DNA of 64,000 bases from Globisporangium splendens. Its lineage: Eukaryota; Oomycota; Peronosporomycetes; Pythiales; Pythiaceae. The position numbers and the translations under genes were made by a program. Shown piece by piece: positions 47,565-58,291 of the stretch. How positions within the stretch are numbered: position 1 is the first letter of the stretch; every line of letters begins with the position of its first letter. The notes beneath the pieces are model-generated. The model made no database searches and was not told where the DNA came from. It was given only the letters and a program-made list of their open reading frames with translations. The stretch lies in the NCBI GenBank assembly GCA_006386115.1, contig VFIW01000013.1:496001-560000 (forward strand), given 5' to 3'.

Positions 47565-49464
47565 TTAGAGCAAGCACTCGAACCACTTGACGGGCTTCAT
47601 TGCGTTGTCGCTCGCCGAGTCGCCGTGGCGGAAAGTGGTGTCCATGTGGTTCAGCTTGGTCACGTAGAACTTGCTGGTGTACGTGTTGGCGAACTGCGTG
47701 CGTGGGATATCAGCGGCGCAACTCTGGTACTCGACCTACACCACCGAAACAGTGGGCAAACACAAAATGGGGTTAGTCAATCGTCAGTAGTGCAACCGCA
47801 GTGCAACGTGGGTGTCGTAGAGCAGACCCACATGGTATGGGAACAGTGGGAAAGCATGCAACACTTACCACGCCGTCGTTTTCGCTCGACTTGTGGCCCA
47901 TGAGCGTCGCAGCGAGACGGTAGTTGGACTGGTCGCTCGACGACAGGCCAGTGTAGCCATTGCTGCACATGGCAGCGGTCACATACTGCTTGTACGCGAC
48001 TTGCGCCGCGTCGTATTGCGCCTGGAGCACTGCTGGGACGTACGATCCGGCTTCGTACACGAGCGCTCGCGTCGCCGTATCAGCAGGACACTTGCCGACG
48101 ATGCTAGTGATGAGCCCTCCCAAACCGAAGGTACCGCAGTTCTTCAGTAGGTAGTCGGGACCCATGCTTCCCCGCATCGGGCCACTGATAGCGACCCAGT
48201 CCGAGGTCTTGCTGAGCGAGCATTTCCCTGTCGCGATGGCCCCCGCGAGCATGTTGTTGCCCATGGAGTGGGCAACGATGATTGTGTCCTCGATGCTCTT
48301 GGTCGCCTTGTTGCTCGTGCTGCTGACCGACAAGGACAGATCACACACTTTCTGCTGCAGAGCCGTGTTGTTCCACCCTTGGTTGACCGTGTTGAGGCTG
48401 GCGTACTTAATCGACGAGCAGCACGGTGCATTGGCTTTGGCGATTCCAAAGTACGTCGAGGTGTCTTCGAGTGGACCTTCCGTCGCGTGGCCGAGTCCGT
48501 GGAAGAAAATGCACGGACGCATCGCTCCCTTGCATGTGCACGTCGCATCCGCGAGAATGGCCGCACTGTCCGTCGATTCCGCAGCAATGTTCACAGCGCT
48601 GCTCGCAGAAGTTCCGCTGAGCAAGTTCATCGTGGAGGTCGTCAAAGCGGTGGATCCAGAGAGCTTGCCACAAACCGCGGTTTCTTCCGCGCTGAGCGTA
48701 GGAGCCGTGATAGCCGCCGCAGTGGATACGAAGCGAGCTTCAACGGTGAGATCCGCGCCATATATCTTGAAGCCAGAAGCCGACCCGAGGGTGGAGCAGA
48801 GCACAAAGGTGTCGCCGCCGTAGCTGAGCTTGTACAATTTGTTGCTTGGGCAGTCGATGGACTGGCTGGACTGCACGCTGTTCACACGCTTGGCTCCGTT
48901 GAGTGCAGCCAAGATCTATTGGATTGGACAGCAAACAAGCAGTCGTTAGGAATGAGTACCGTAGTTTAGAGCATAGCAATTGAGTATGGGACTTGCCTTG
49001 CTGACTTGTGGGAGCGCGTCGGCAACCATGCACGTCGGGGTCTCCGTCGCAGTGCCCGCTTGGGCAGATTCCGTGACGTAGTACGTGACGCCATCGACGA
49101 TCATGTACTTGTGAGTGACATCGCCAACTTGGAAAGTAGCAACGGCGTTGTACGTGACACTCATGTCGGCCGAAACCACTGGGTTCGCGAGGACGTCGAA
49201 CTCCGAGAGACCGAGCACGTTCATAGTGCTACGCTTCATCGTGAAGTGCAAGCGCAGTGGTTGAGGCGTTGTCGTGGTAGCAGCCAAGTTGCGCAAGGCG
49301 CGGTGGTGCGTCTGGCTTTCTCCGTTGGCATGGCTGTTGACGTGCGTGGTCGAGAATTGGAACAGAAGCACCGTGATGAGGGTCACAAAGGCTCCGATCG
49401 CGAGGATGATCCGATGGGAACGTGGGATGCGAGGCGACAAGTTGGGCAGCTTGGCGTTCAGCAT
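47565..49464 (-). CDS. Membrane-anchored or secreted hydrolase-like protein with RxLR motif, copy 9
   Basis: Three exons (48997-49464, 47869-48915, 47565-47735), each a multiple of three, 561 aa. The N-terminus is basic, then hydrophobic (IILAIGAFVTLITVLLFQF, residues 19-37), a signal anchor. HHRALRNL follows, with R-A-L-R at residues 55-58. Hydrolase motifs are CTCKGAMRPCIFFHG, NAPCCSSIKYA, VAHSMGN, SENDGV-VEYQSC across the second intron, and LNHMDTTFRHGD. Intron 1 (48916-48996) is GC-AG with donor AAG|GCAAGT, at the same place as in copy 3. Intron 2 (47736-47868) is GT-AG and falls between the two valines of N-D-G-V-V-E, as in copy 10. A near match to the core promoter lies at 49511-49526 on the minus strand. 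Confidence 0.85.
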
Positions 49465-51951
49465 CGTGCTTGGGCTTGCGTGATCACTGGTGATCTTGAG
49501 GAGGAGTCAGCAAATGCAGAAATGAGGACCAAAGCTCGTGAGGAACAGGCGCGGCTTTGCTGCATCCAAACGAGGTCGAGAGTGCTGCCTGCCCCTGATG
49601 GTCTTACCTTCTCCATCAGCAGCGCGCAGTCTTGCTGGGGTAGGGATCACCACCTAGACACCTTCCTTAGCAGCTCTAGTGCTACTCCATGGATTCATAA
49701 GCACCAGCAGCCAAGGGCTTGCAGAAGACGATAACACTCGATGGATTATACCCCGCGTGTCCACTCGCGGTGTTATCAGATGCACGAGTTACACAGCAAA
49801 GCACGACATCAAGCGCGTCTTCGACTTCGAAGAGCCGTATAAAACGTATTCGTGTGCGCGCAGCGACCAAAGTGGCGTGGATCTGAAAGCCGTCGGTTCG
49901 TCCGCAGCCAGTCAAAGTCCCCGGGACTCGTTCGCATTCGTTGTCAGCCGCGCTTTCCGTCTGGGGATCTTGTTGTTGTCCAGAGTGTGGGTCACGATTT
50001 GGACGGGTGAGGATTCCACACATCCTCTCTGTTTTCATCCTTCCTGTTTATATCTGTTGTAAATATGATTTTGTATGTTTAATGCCTCTTAATGTATGCT
50101 AACGGCTGTGTCGCTGGTCAGGTGATACCTAGGTGAAAAGGTACATGCTCCCACTGTTGCCTCGCAGACATAAAAAAGACAGCCTCACCGGAACAGTTGC
50201 GTGGCTTGGCACCGGAACACCACACAGAAGGCGACTGTCACGAATTAAAGGGTACCGTACTCTGGAGTACAGTAACGCAAAGTTCCGCAGCATACCGTAA
50301 GTTCAACATTGCATTCCCGTACTGTAATCACGAGAAGTTGCGGACAGTAGCACGCAGGTAAACCTTGCTGGGCGGAACTTTCGCTGTCCATCAGGCGTAT
50401 GATTTGGGTTCGATCGGTTGACTCTCCGAGAATCCTGTAGATGGTGAAGATTCCAGCTGCGAATACGGCCATTGAGCTGGTTCCTCAGCGAATAAAGCAT
50501 TTCCTGGCAGAGAAAGCTTTTATTTGCTCCCTGTCGATATCAGTTCTCTCATGTGTGGAATGGTACTTGGCTGCATTGCTGTTGAAGGACTGTTCTCAGA
50601 TCGTTGTTGATGCCATTGCAAGTGCGAGAAACGATGAGGCTGCACGCATACGCACCTACTGCACGTAAAGTGCCTGCACCTAGAATCGGTGGAATGCATG
50701 GGGGTTCTAGAAATGGTCTTGCCAGTGGAACCATCGAATCGCTGCGACTCCAGTGTCGTTGACAAAGTGCAGTACTGTAGATGCATTCCAGGCACGGACT
50801 TTTCATGTACCGAAAAGATCGACTCGTTCTTTGATTTGTAGGTTGAAGTTGCCTGTAATGTTGATTTCTGTGCGAGGGGCGGTCACCGCTTGTTTACCAC
50901 TGCATTCGGTGGAGAACTTCTCGCCTGCTGCACTCTGGATCCACAGGACAAAGATTCATGGTGTCATGTGTTTGGTTTGTGTGTTATTCGGCGTCATGGC
51001 GCGTGCCAAGTGTGTGATGATGCGCTGTCGAGAACGAGAAGAGAGATGTGCCGAAACGCCGAAGCAGCTGCGCACTCTGCACGCAATCTTTCGCTGTGTC
51101 ATTCACCAAGTCAATGGAGAGAGTCGATGATGAGAATGTCGTGAAATGCATCAAAATTCTCAATCGCAAGTCAAAAAACCAGGAGACGGATCGTGTGAAG
51201 CCGAGCAATAGACTGCAATTAGCTGCCGTACACTCAAGGGAAGACAAGGCATTGGCGCTGACTCATTCAACAAATGGTACGGAATGACAGAAAGCAGTTG
51301 TGTTTGCGTCATTTGCTGCAGAAGGAGGTGACTTGGATCAAAAGAAGAGAGGGATAGCACCAAAGATCGCGAAGCGGCAAGAGTGGAACCACCTGTTTAC
51401 CTGTCGAAATTCATACTTTGTCCAAATTGATGTTCGATACCGACATAAACACTATTTTGCATCACACTATGCCCCCAAAACATAGTAGTATCCTGAAACT
51501 GACATCAGTTGGGAGGTAGGTGATGGCGCAACTGCGTTTCGATGGGGTTTCTTCCGAGACATCGCGCCGGACGCGTGTTGGTTGGTTGAAGATTGTGGTT
51601 AATGGTATGGCAGAATCAAACGGAAAGGCGCTACGATGCGAGCGTGTCACCCGTGGCGCGAAGCTTGAAGCGCTGGTGAGGAGCATCCACTGTATCGGTG
51701 CCTCTGTGGAGCAGCGAACAGTATCATGGATGGATGGACCCAATTCGCTCTGCGAAGTACCCACCAAGTAATCACATGATCAACAAAATTAACCACGTGA
51801 CCCACTACAGCAGTCCCATCTTGTGCGCTACGTGCTGTCTATCCATTCGCAGCAAATGGACAGTAGCAGCGTCCTTCGCGTTGTTGCTCACGGTGCCATT
51901 TGCGGATTCGCGGCTTCGGCATCAAGTTCCCAGTCGCCTTCCTTGTCTGCA
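49465..51951. other. Spacer between divergent copies 9 and 10, no gene seen
   Basis: Both promoters must lie in this 2.5 kb stretch. Open frames of up to 125 codons are present, but none resembles a known protein. Confidence 0.45.
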
Positions 51952-53741
51952 ATGACGCTGCCTTCTGCCTCGCCAGCTCCAGTAGCACATCGTTCTCGAC
52001 GTGTGACGATCGCCATTGGCACGTCCCTTATGCTCGCGACGATCGCCGTGTTCCAGTTTGCATCCTTCCGCCACGACTACAATGTGCACAGCGAGAAGCA
52101 CCGCATCCTGCGAAGCCTGCAAGCGAGCACGCAGTCGCTGCGCCTGCACTTCAAGGTCAAGCGTGACTCGATGGCTGTCCACGGCCTTTCCGAGTTTGAC
52201 GTGCTTGCCAACCCGGTGTTGTCGGCCAACGACGACGGCACCCAGAGCGCGTCCTTCGACGGCGTGGCCTCATTTGCCGCCGGCAACGTGCTGCACACGT
52301 ACACCCTGGTGAACAGCGTGGCGTATTACACGAGCGAGACGACTTCAGCAGACGGGTCGCCGCAGAAGGCGACGTCATGTCTTCCAGCCGACACAGTGCC
52401 ACCCATCAACGATATATTGAGCTCGATTAACGCGGCAGACTCCGTCAGTGCTGTCCAGTCGGAGGAGACCATTGCGTGCGCGAGCAACTCGTTCTACAAG
52501 CTCTCATTCGCTGGTGACTCCTTCATCCTGTGCTCGGCGACTGGCACTGCAACCTCGGGCTTCAAGATCTACGGGTCCGACCTCGACATTGAAGTGACTT
52601 ATCTGTCTACTCCCGTTGTTATCACGGCACCAGCTTTAAGCGAGGATGCGACGCTGGCGTGTGAGCAAATCTCAAGTGGCATTGCTGTGAGCACCTCGAC
52701 GGTAAAGCTCCTCACTGGCGCTGGTCAGGACTACATCAACCGCGTGTTCTTCAAGACCTCGACGGCGATGGAGGAGAGCGTGGCGACTCTCGCATCGTCA
52801 AGCTGCTCCTGCAAGGGCACCAAGCGTCCATGCATCTTCTTCCACGGCGTGGACCACAAGGGCGAAGGTGAGTTGGCGGACGAATCTCCCGACCAGTTTG
52901 GAGAGATCCAGAAACACGCGCCGTGCTGCTCGTCCGTCAAATTCGCGATGTTAGACACGTTTAACTACGGCTGGAACAGCGACTCGCTGCAACAGAAAAT
53001 GTGCGACATCGTACTAAAAGCAAGCAACTCGAGCAATGTGGCGACCAAGACCGTCGAGGACACAATCATCGTGGCCCACTCGATGGGGAACATGATGCTC
53101 GGTGGCGCTATCGCGACGGGCAAGTGCACCCTCGGTGCGACATCCTCGTGGGTTGCGCTCAGTGGTCCGATGCGCGGCAGTATGGGGTCCGACCTGGTGC
53201 AGACCGTGTGTGCCGGTGGGAACCTCGGCCTCGACATCGTCAAGGCTGTTGTGAGTTTGTTTGGTCAATGTCCAGCAAGCAACGGCCGCGCGTCGATTCC
53301 CTACGAAGGCGAAAAGTACATGACGCCAGCATTGCAGCTGCAGTACGATGCGATGCAAGTCGCGTACAAGAAGTACGTGACGGCAGCTATGTGCAGCAAC
53401 AGCTTCGTCGGTCTGCTCTCGCTCGATCAGCTGGCTCTGATCCTAGGGGGTACCTTGATTCCACACAAGTCCAAGGAAAACGATGGCGTTGTAAGTGCTG
53501 TTATTTGTGTGTTGTATCCAATGAGAGCTGGTATGCATCTGACATTGTGGGTTGTGTCATTGAATTGAAGGTTGAGTACGGAAGCTGCGTGGCCGATCTG
53601 GACGAGTCCAAGTTTGGAAGCAAGTACACGAGTCAGTTCTACAAGCCCAAGCTCAATCACTTGGACACGTCGTTCCGCCACGGCGACGCGTTGTTCAACA
53701 ACGCACAGAAGCCTGTGAAATGGTTCGAGTGCTTGCTGTAG
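51952..53741 (+). CDS. Membrane-anchored or secreted hydrolase-like protein with RxLR motif, copy 10
   Basis: Two exons (51952-53490, 53571-53741), 569 aa, the only copy on the plus strand. The start is polar and basic, then VTIAIGTSLMLATIAVFQF (residues 18-36), then EKHRILRSLQ with R-I-L-R at residues 51-54. The rest follows the family: LRLHFKVKRDSMAVHGLSEF, CSCKGTKRPCIFFHG, HAPCCSSVKFA, VAHSMGN, KENDGV-VEYGSC across the intron, LNHLDTSFRHGDALF and KWFECLL. Intron 2 matches copy 9 in position, and the last exons are both 171 nt. Intron 1 of copies 3 and 9 is absent. An in-frame ATG at 51856 would add 32 residues. I prefer 51952 because it starts like copy 9. Confidence 0.85.
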
Positions 53742-54203
53742 GCGTCTTGTTCGTGCTGACAGTAGTAGTAGTGTGGTCGAGCACGTGCGTGTCTGGCTCA
53801 GATATAAAGTAGTGCTTACTAGCTCAGCGCAAGCCCACTGGTAAGCAACAAAGCCTACTCTTTCCATTCCACACGCGTGTGTGTTCTGACACAATGCTGC
53901 ACCACTCACTACCTTCCTGTCCCCTTCCTGATCCAAAATGGGTTCAACATCGGTGACCATCACTCTCTAGACAACCAAACAAAATGCATCAACCCATCTA
54001 TACACATTTAGCGAGAACCGACTGTACGTATTCTATGTAGCCCACACTATTTTACGCTCTCTCGTCCCTAATTCGGGTTTCGCAGAAAGAAAAGAGACTT
54101 GTTTCAACAGTGAACCAAGACCCGACCCGTTTCGTGGGTGAAGGAATGTCCAGCGCAGCCTCGCAGCACTTGCATACTGAAATTGAATCAAACGCGCGCG
54201 AAC
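53742..54203. other. Intergenic, end of hydrolase cluster
   Basis: No gene seen. It contains the 3' region of copy 10 and the upstream region of the GBP-like gene. Confidence 0.45.
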
Positions 54204-56795
54204 ATGGCGCTGGCGTCGGCCGAGTACGTGCCGTTCTGCACGTGCCGCGCGGGCGGCGAGCGCGTGCTGCGGCTGCGCGGCACGGCCGTCGACCTGCTGG
54301 AGAGCGAGCGCTTCGAGGCGCGCAAGGTGGTGCTGCTGGGCGTGCTGCACGTCGAGGACGAGGGCGAAGATCACTTGAACGGCGAGCGCGGGCTCTACAT
54401 CAGCACGAACGCCGAGACCGTGCGCGACCAGGATGCGAGCGCACTCGTGCTGATCCTGCGTGGCGTGGACCTACAGCAGGAGCCCTTCTGGGGCTCACTG
54501 CTGCTGCTGCTGAGCTCGCACCTGTTCGTGGCGCGCACGGGACCGCTCACGAGCGCGAGCTTCCACACGATGGCGTTCCTGTCAGACTTTCTGCAGATCC
54601 AGGTCGTGAACGACGGCAAGCCCGAAGACAACGCGCTGCTGCTCAAGGAGATGGTGCCCAAGTTCACGTGGGCCGCGATCGACTTGAAGCAGAAGGACAT
54701 GGAGGGCTGCGAGAGTCCGAGCAAGTACTTTGAGCTCAAGCTCACGAACCCGTCGTCCAAGCACGGCTTCGACGTCGACGCGCAGATGCTCATGAACGGC
54801 TATCTGCACTCGCGCGATTGCATTGTGCTGAAATCGAATTCGTTGCAGACGCCGCCGGGGTTTGCGGGTCCGCAGGCGTTCACGTCGCAGAAGATCCTGA
54901 CCCACGCGCTGGAGTCTGCGCAGCCCAAGGTTTTCTTTGGACGGTACCTCAATGGCGCGCTCGTGCTGCACTTGACGCGGTCGGTCGCGAATGTGATCTC
55001 GACAAGAGACTCGAAACTCGTGCTGCAGCGCGTCGTGAACAACGTGCTCGTGAACTACTGGAAGGGACTCGTGAACTCGGCGTTTGGCAAGTACTCGGAC
55101 GTGATCCACGCACGGCTCGGCACATACGAGAAGGTCACGTTCGACGCCGAGTACCTCTTGGACATCACGGAGCGCAAGCTCCAGACCCAGCAGGTCGCCG
55201 TCGTGAACGCGGGGCAAGGCAAGTTCTCGTCCTTCGACGAGTTCGGCAACCTCAAGCGCCAGACGTCGGTCGACAATCCCCTCGATGGCAATAGCAATGG
55301 TGCTGTCAACAGCACCGCGAGTCCGTCTGGCGGCTCGACGCTCAACACGGGCATCTTCACGTTCCTGAAAGAGCGCGCCGAGCGAGCGTTCACGAAGCAG
55401 TTCTCGCTGTTTGACAACATGTCAATGAGTGGACCTCGAAAAGGAGTTGGTGGTGGCGGCGGCGGTGAGTTGTCCCACATCGCAGAGAATGACGGAGACG
55501 AAGATGATGGCGATGCTACCAACGCGCCTCAAGGCAACAAACAGGATACGCCGGACGAGCTCTTGGCGCGACTCAATGCGCCGATCAAGGCGTATTCGGT
55601 CCCGATGGAATACATGAACATGCCGAGCGAGGCGATGCCCGTGGATCATTCGATGCTCGAGAACATTCATCGGGAAGCGCTCGACGAAGCCCAGGCGATC
55701 ATTGCGCCGTTCCTCTTCGACCTCAAGGTGTCGACTTCGACCAAATACTCCGAGTTGACGTGCACGCTCAACTTCCACATTGGCAAAACGAATCTTTTTC
55801 GTCGCATCCAGCGCGTCAAGGTCCGCTTTGAACGAGCGAACGAGGCGGCGTCGGCACTCTTTTGCGCCGAACTCGCGCGGTACCTGCACTCGATCGTGCT
55901 GCGCAAGAACGAGCGCGACAAGGAGCAGAAGCTCTCGGACACGCCGCGGTTGCGCCGCAACACAACGTCGATCATCTACATCCCGGGTGGCAAGGACACG
56001 GATCCGCCGCTGACCAAGCTCCCGTTTGAGCTCCTGACGTACAAGAACAACCTGGAGGCGATGGTATCGCAGTACCATTTCGTGGCGCGCGGTCCATTCG
56101 CGTCCAAGATCCTGATCGGGTTCTTCCAGACGACGGTGCGAACTCGGCTGCTGGAGCTCGCAAAGAACGAGTACGAGCGGTTCGACCGCGTATGTGATAT
56201 GAAGCGTGAGAAACTCGAGCAACTGGAGGAGTCGCTGCAGCTGAAGCAGCAGAGCGTCGAGCAGGTACAGCAGACAAACGCCGAGCTGAGTCTCCAGGAG
56301 GCGCAGCTCGTCGCGGAGATCGATGCCGCGCACCGCGAGCAGGTGCGGAAGCTGGAGAGCGAGATCCAGAGCGCGACCGACATGGTCGACAGAGCGCTGC
56401 GCGACCAGCAGGCGCTGTACCAGAGCACGATGCTCGCGACGCGCAAGACGATCAACACGATGGACCAGGTCGCGGTCAAGAACCGCGTGTTTGTCGGGTA
56501 CCTCAAGCGCTTTGAGAAGGGTCACTTGTTCTCCAAGAGCTGGCGCCAGTACTACTACGTGCTCGACCACTCCGAGCTCACGTGCTACGAGTCGAAGAGC
56601 GCGTACGAGGAGCGCAAGCCGCCGTTCGAGCCGCCGATCTCGCTCACGGGGTACAATGTCGTCAAGAGTCGCACGGACGAGATGAAGATCAAGCTGATCC
56701 CGCCCGAGGCCGGCCAGATGCTGCGCTTCCGCGCACCCGTGAGTGTCGGGCGCGAGACGTGGATGAAGCGCTTTATCGACGCCACGCAGCTCTGA
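54204..56795 (+). CDS. Degenerate GBP-like GTPase domain protein with C-terminal PH domain
   Basis: A single exon, 863 aa. The N-terminal 280 residues follow the fold order of guanylate-binding proteins: FWGSLLLLLSSHLFVAR (GBP ALAVLLSSTFVYN), LTSASFHTMAFLSDFLQ, MVPKFTWAAIDL (GBP F-P-D-F-V-W-T-L-R-D) and SPSKYFELKLTN. There is no P-loop (G-x4-G-K-S) and no D-T-E-G, and R-D is replaced by I-D, so GTP binding is unlikely. The middle holds an acidic, glycine-rich linker (about 400-450). A coiled coil covers about 660-760. A PH domain ends the protein (VFVGYLKRFEKGHLFSKSWR, YYVLDHSELTCYES, RETWMKRFIDATQL). It probably tethers to phosphoinositide membranes. The start at 54204 begins the conserved part. 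An upstream in-frame ATG at 54138 is possible. Confidence 0.75.
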   Translation: MALASAEYVPFCTCRAGGERVLRLRGTAVDLLESERFEARKVVLLGVLHVEDEGEDHLNGERGLYISTNAETVRDQDASALVLILRGVDLQQEPFWGSLLLLLSSHLFVARTGPLTSASFHTMAFLSDFLQIQVVNDGKPEDNALLLKEMVPKFTWAAIDLKQKDMEGCESPSKYFELKLTNPSSKHGFDVDAQMLMNGYLHSRDCIVLKSNSLQTPPGFAGPQAFTSQKILTHALESAQPKVFFGRYLNGALVLHLTRSVANVISTRDSKLVLQRVVNNVLVNYWKGLVNSAFGKYSDVIHARLGTYEKVTFDAEYLLDITERKLQTQQVAVVNAGQGKFSSFDEFGNLKRQTSVDNPLDGNSNGAVNSTASPSGGSTLNTGIFTFLKERAERAFTKQFSLFDNMSMSGPRKGVGGGGGGELSHIAENDGDEDDGDATNAPQGNKQDTPDELLARLNAPIKAYSVPMEYMNMPSEAMPVDHSMLENIHREALDEAQAIIAPFLFDLKVSTSTKYSELTCTLNFHIGKTNLFRRIQRVKVRFERANEAASALFCAELARYLHSIVLRKNERDKEQKLSDTPRLRRNTTSIIYIPGGKDTDPPLTKLPFELLTYKNNLEAMVSQYHFVARGPFASKILIGFFQTTVRTRLLELAKNEYERFDRVCDMKREKLEQLEESLQLKQQSVEQVQQTNAELSLQEAQLVAEIDAAHREQVRKLESEIQSATDMVDRALRDQQALYQSTMLATRKTINTMDQVAVKNRVFVGYLKRFEKGHLFSKSWRQYYYVLDHSELTCYESKSAYEERKPPFEPPISLTGYNVVKSRTDEMKIKLIPPEAGQMLRFRAPVSVGRETWMKRFIDATQL

Positions 56796-56838
56796 GGTAT
56801 GAGCGAAAATTATGGAAATATGAGCAAAGCAAACGGTA

Positions 56839-56857
56839 CGGTAGTAGTAGTAGTAGT
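56839..56857 (+). repeat. GTA trinucleotide run
   Basis: A short run of GTA triplets in the spacer after the GBP-like gene. Confidence 0.6.
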
Positions 56858-56934
56858 ACTGGTGAAGTATATATCAATATGGGTGGGGAAACAAAGCGTT
56901 GTTGTTTCTGTGCTGTTTGTTGATCAGGTTGAGT

Positions 56935-58291
56935 CTATAGGTTCATTGGCTGCATCAATGGTTTTCCCAGAGCTGACAAGAACGGATCTTCCTCTTCCCC
57001 TGCCTTGGTATTGTCTGCACGAGTCTGCTTTTCCGGAATCGTGAACCGCGAGTGGCATGAACCACTGAAGAAATACGGATGCAGTAGCGCCTGTGAAATC
57101 ATTAGAGCAAGCACAAATTATGTGAGCCCATCGCGTTTCTGCATCACAAGCCTCCTGTTCGCACGCACCTGTTTGGCGGAAATGCGCTTGGCTGGGTCTA
57201 AAGCCAGCAGCTTTGTGAGTAGATCCACGGCCTCAGGATGTGTGTCGGGAAACACACGCGTCAATGGGATCGGTTTGTACGGCGGGAACTCGACTTTGCC
57301 GAAATCCGGGAGGTTCTTGGCGTCGGGCCATAGTGGAAGCGAGTCATTCTCGTCGTCCATTCTCGTCATCGGGTTGCCCAGCACCTGGAGGATCCGGAAG
57401 AGCTGGTCGATGTCGCTCTGGCCGGGGAAGAGCGGCACACCCGGCTGCAAGAGCTCCGCCAGGATGGCGCCGACGCTCCACATGTCGACACTGGAGTCGT
57501 ACTGGCGGCTGCCGAAGAGCAATTCCGGTGCGCGGTACCATCGCGTGGCCACCTGGTGCGAGTATGAGCGCTTGGTGTCCTGCGTGAACACCGTCGCGAG
57601 GCCAAAGTCGCTGACTTTGAGGATGCCGTGGGCACTCAGCAGCAGGTTCCCAGGTTTGATGTCCTGTTGTTTGCATGCAGAGAAATGGTTCACATGGAGA
57701 ATTGCAGGGATGCTTAGACTGGCGGAACGTACGCGATGGAGGATGGCGTGCGCGTGGCAGTGCGCGACGCCGTGGAGCAGCATCCGCAGCAGACAGCGGA
57801 CGTTGGCGTCTTCGAATGGCTCACTCCGGTGGCGAAGGATCTACAAACACAGCATCAGGCTGTAAGTTGTGCACATGAAGGAGGCACAATGAGCGCTGTG
57901 GATGGGTTGTTACACTGAAGAGATCGGTCTCCATGTGCTCAAACACGAGCAAGAGCGACGCGCCGTCGGCAAACGCGTCCACAAGCTTAATCACCTGTCA
58001 GCCGCATGCACAAACCTGTCCATAAGTCCACACTCTTTTCAAGCCACTACCAGCATATTAGTACAAGCCCTTGCTCACATTAGGATGCTCGAGTTGCCGC
58101 AGCGCTTCAATCTCCTGAAACAGCGCCGCGGGCAGCACCTGCAGCTTGCTGTCGTCTCCATTGTTGGGCGGCAGCCGCAGCTTCTTGACGGCGAACACCT
58201 CGCGCGTGAGCACGTGCTGCACGCGGACCACGTCGCCGAACGCGCCGCTGCCAATCCTCCCGAGCTCCTCGTACAGCTGCGGCGACTCCAT
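56935..58291 (-). CDS. CDK20: Cyclin-dependent kinase 20-like (cell cycle-related kinase)
   Basis: Five exons in transcript order: 58079-58291, 57914-57994, 57733-57840, 57169-57663 and 56935-57090, 350 aa (human CDK20 is 346 aa). Kinase motifs are the glycine loop GRIGSGAFGDVV, the lysine in FAVKKLRL, the catalytic loop HRDIKPGNLLL, DFGLATVF and the activation segment SYSHQVATRWYRAPELL. The T-H-Q/S-H-Q-V-A-T-R-W-Y form, the HPNVIKLVDAFADGASLLLVFEHMETDL segment and the lack of a PSTAIRE helix (it has ALFQEIEAL) point to CDK20/CCRK. In animals and green algae (LF2) this kinase controls flagellar length and ciliary signalling, which fits an organism with zoospores. It lies 300 nt from the CDC50 gene on the same strand. 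Confidence 0.87.

Noticed and set aside
55422..56570. 382-codon minus-strand frame opposite the GBP/PH gene
   Set aside because: Antisense shadow with arginine-, leucine- and valine-rich translation and no domain. The sense strand has a PH domain.
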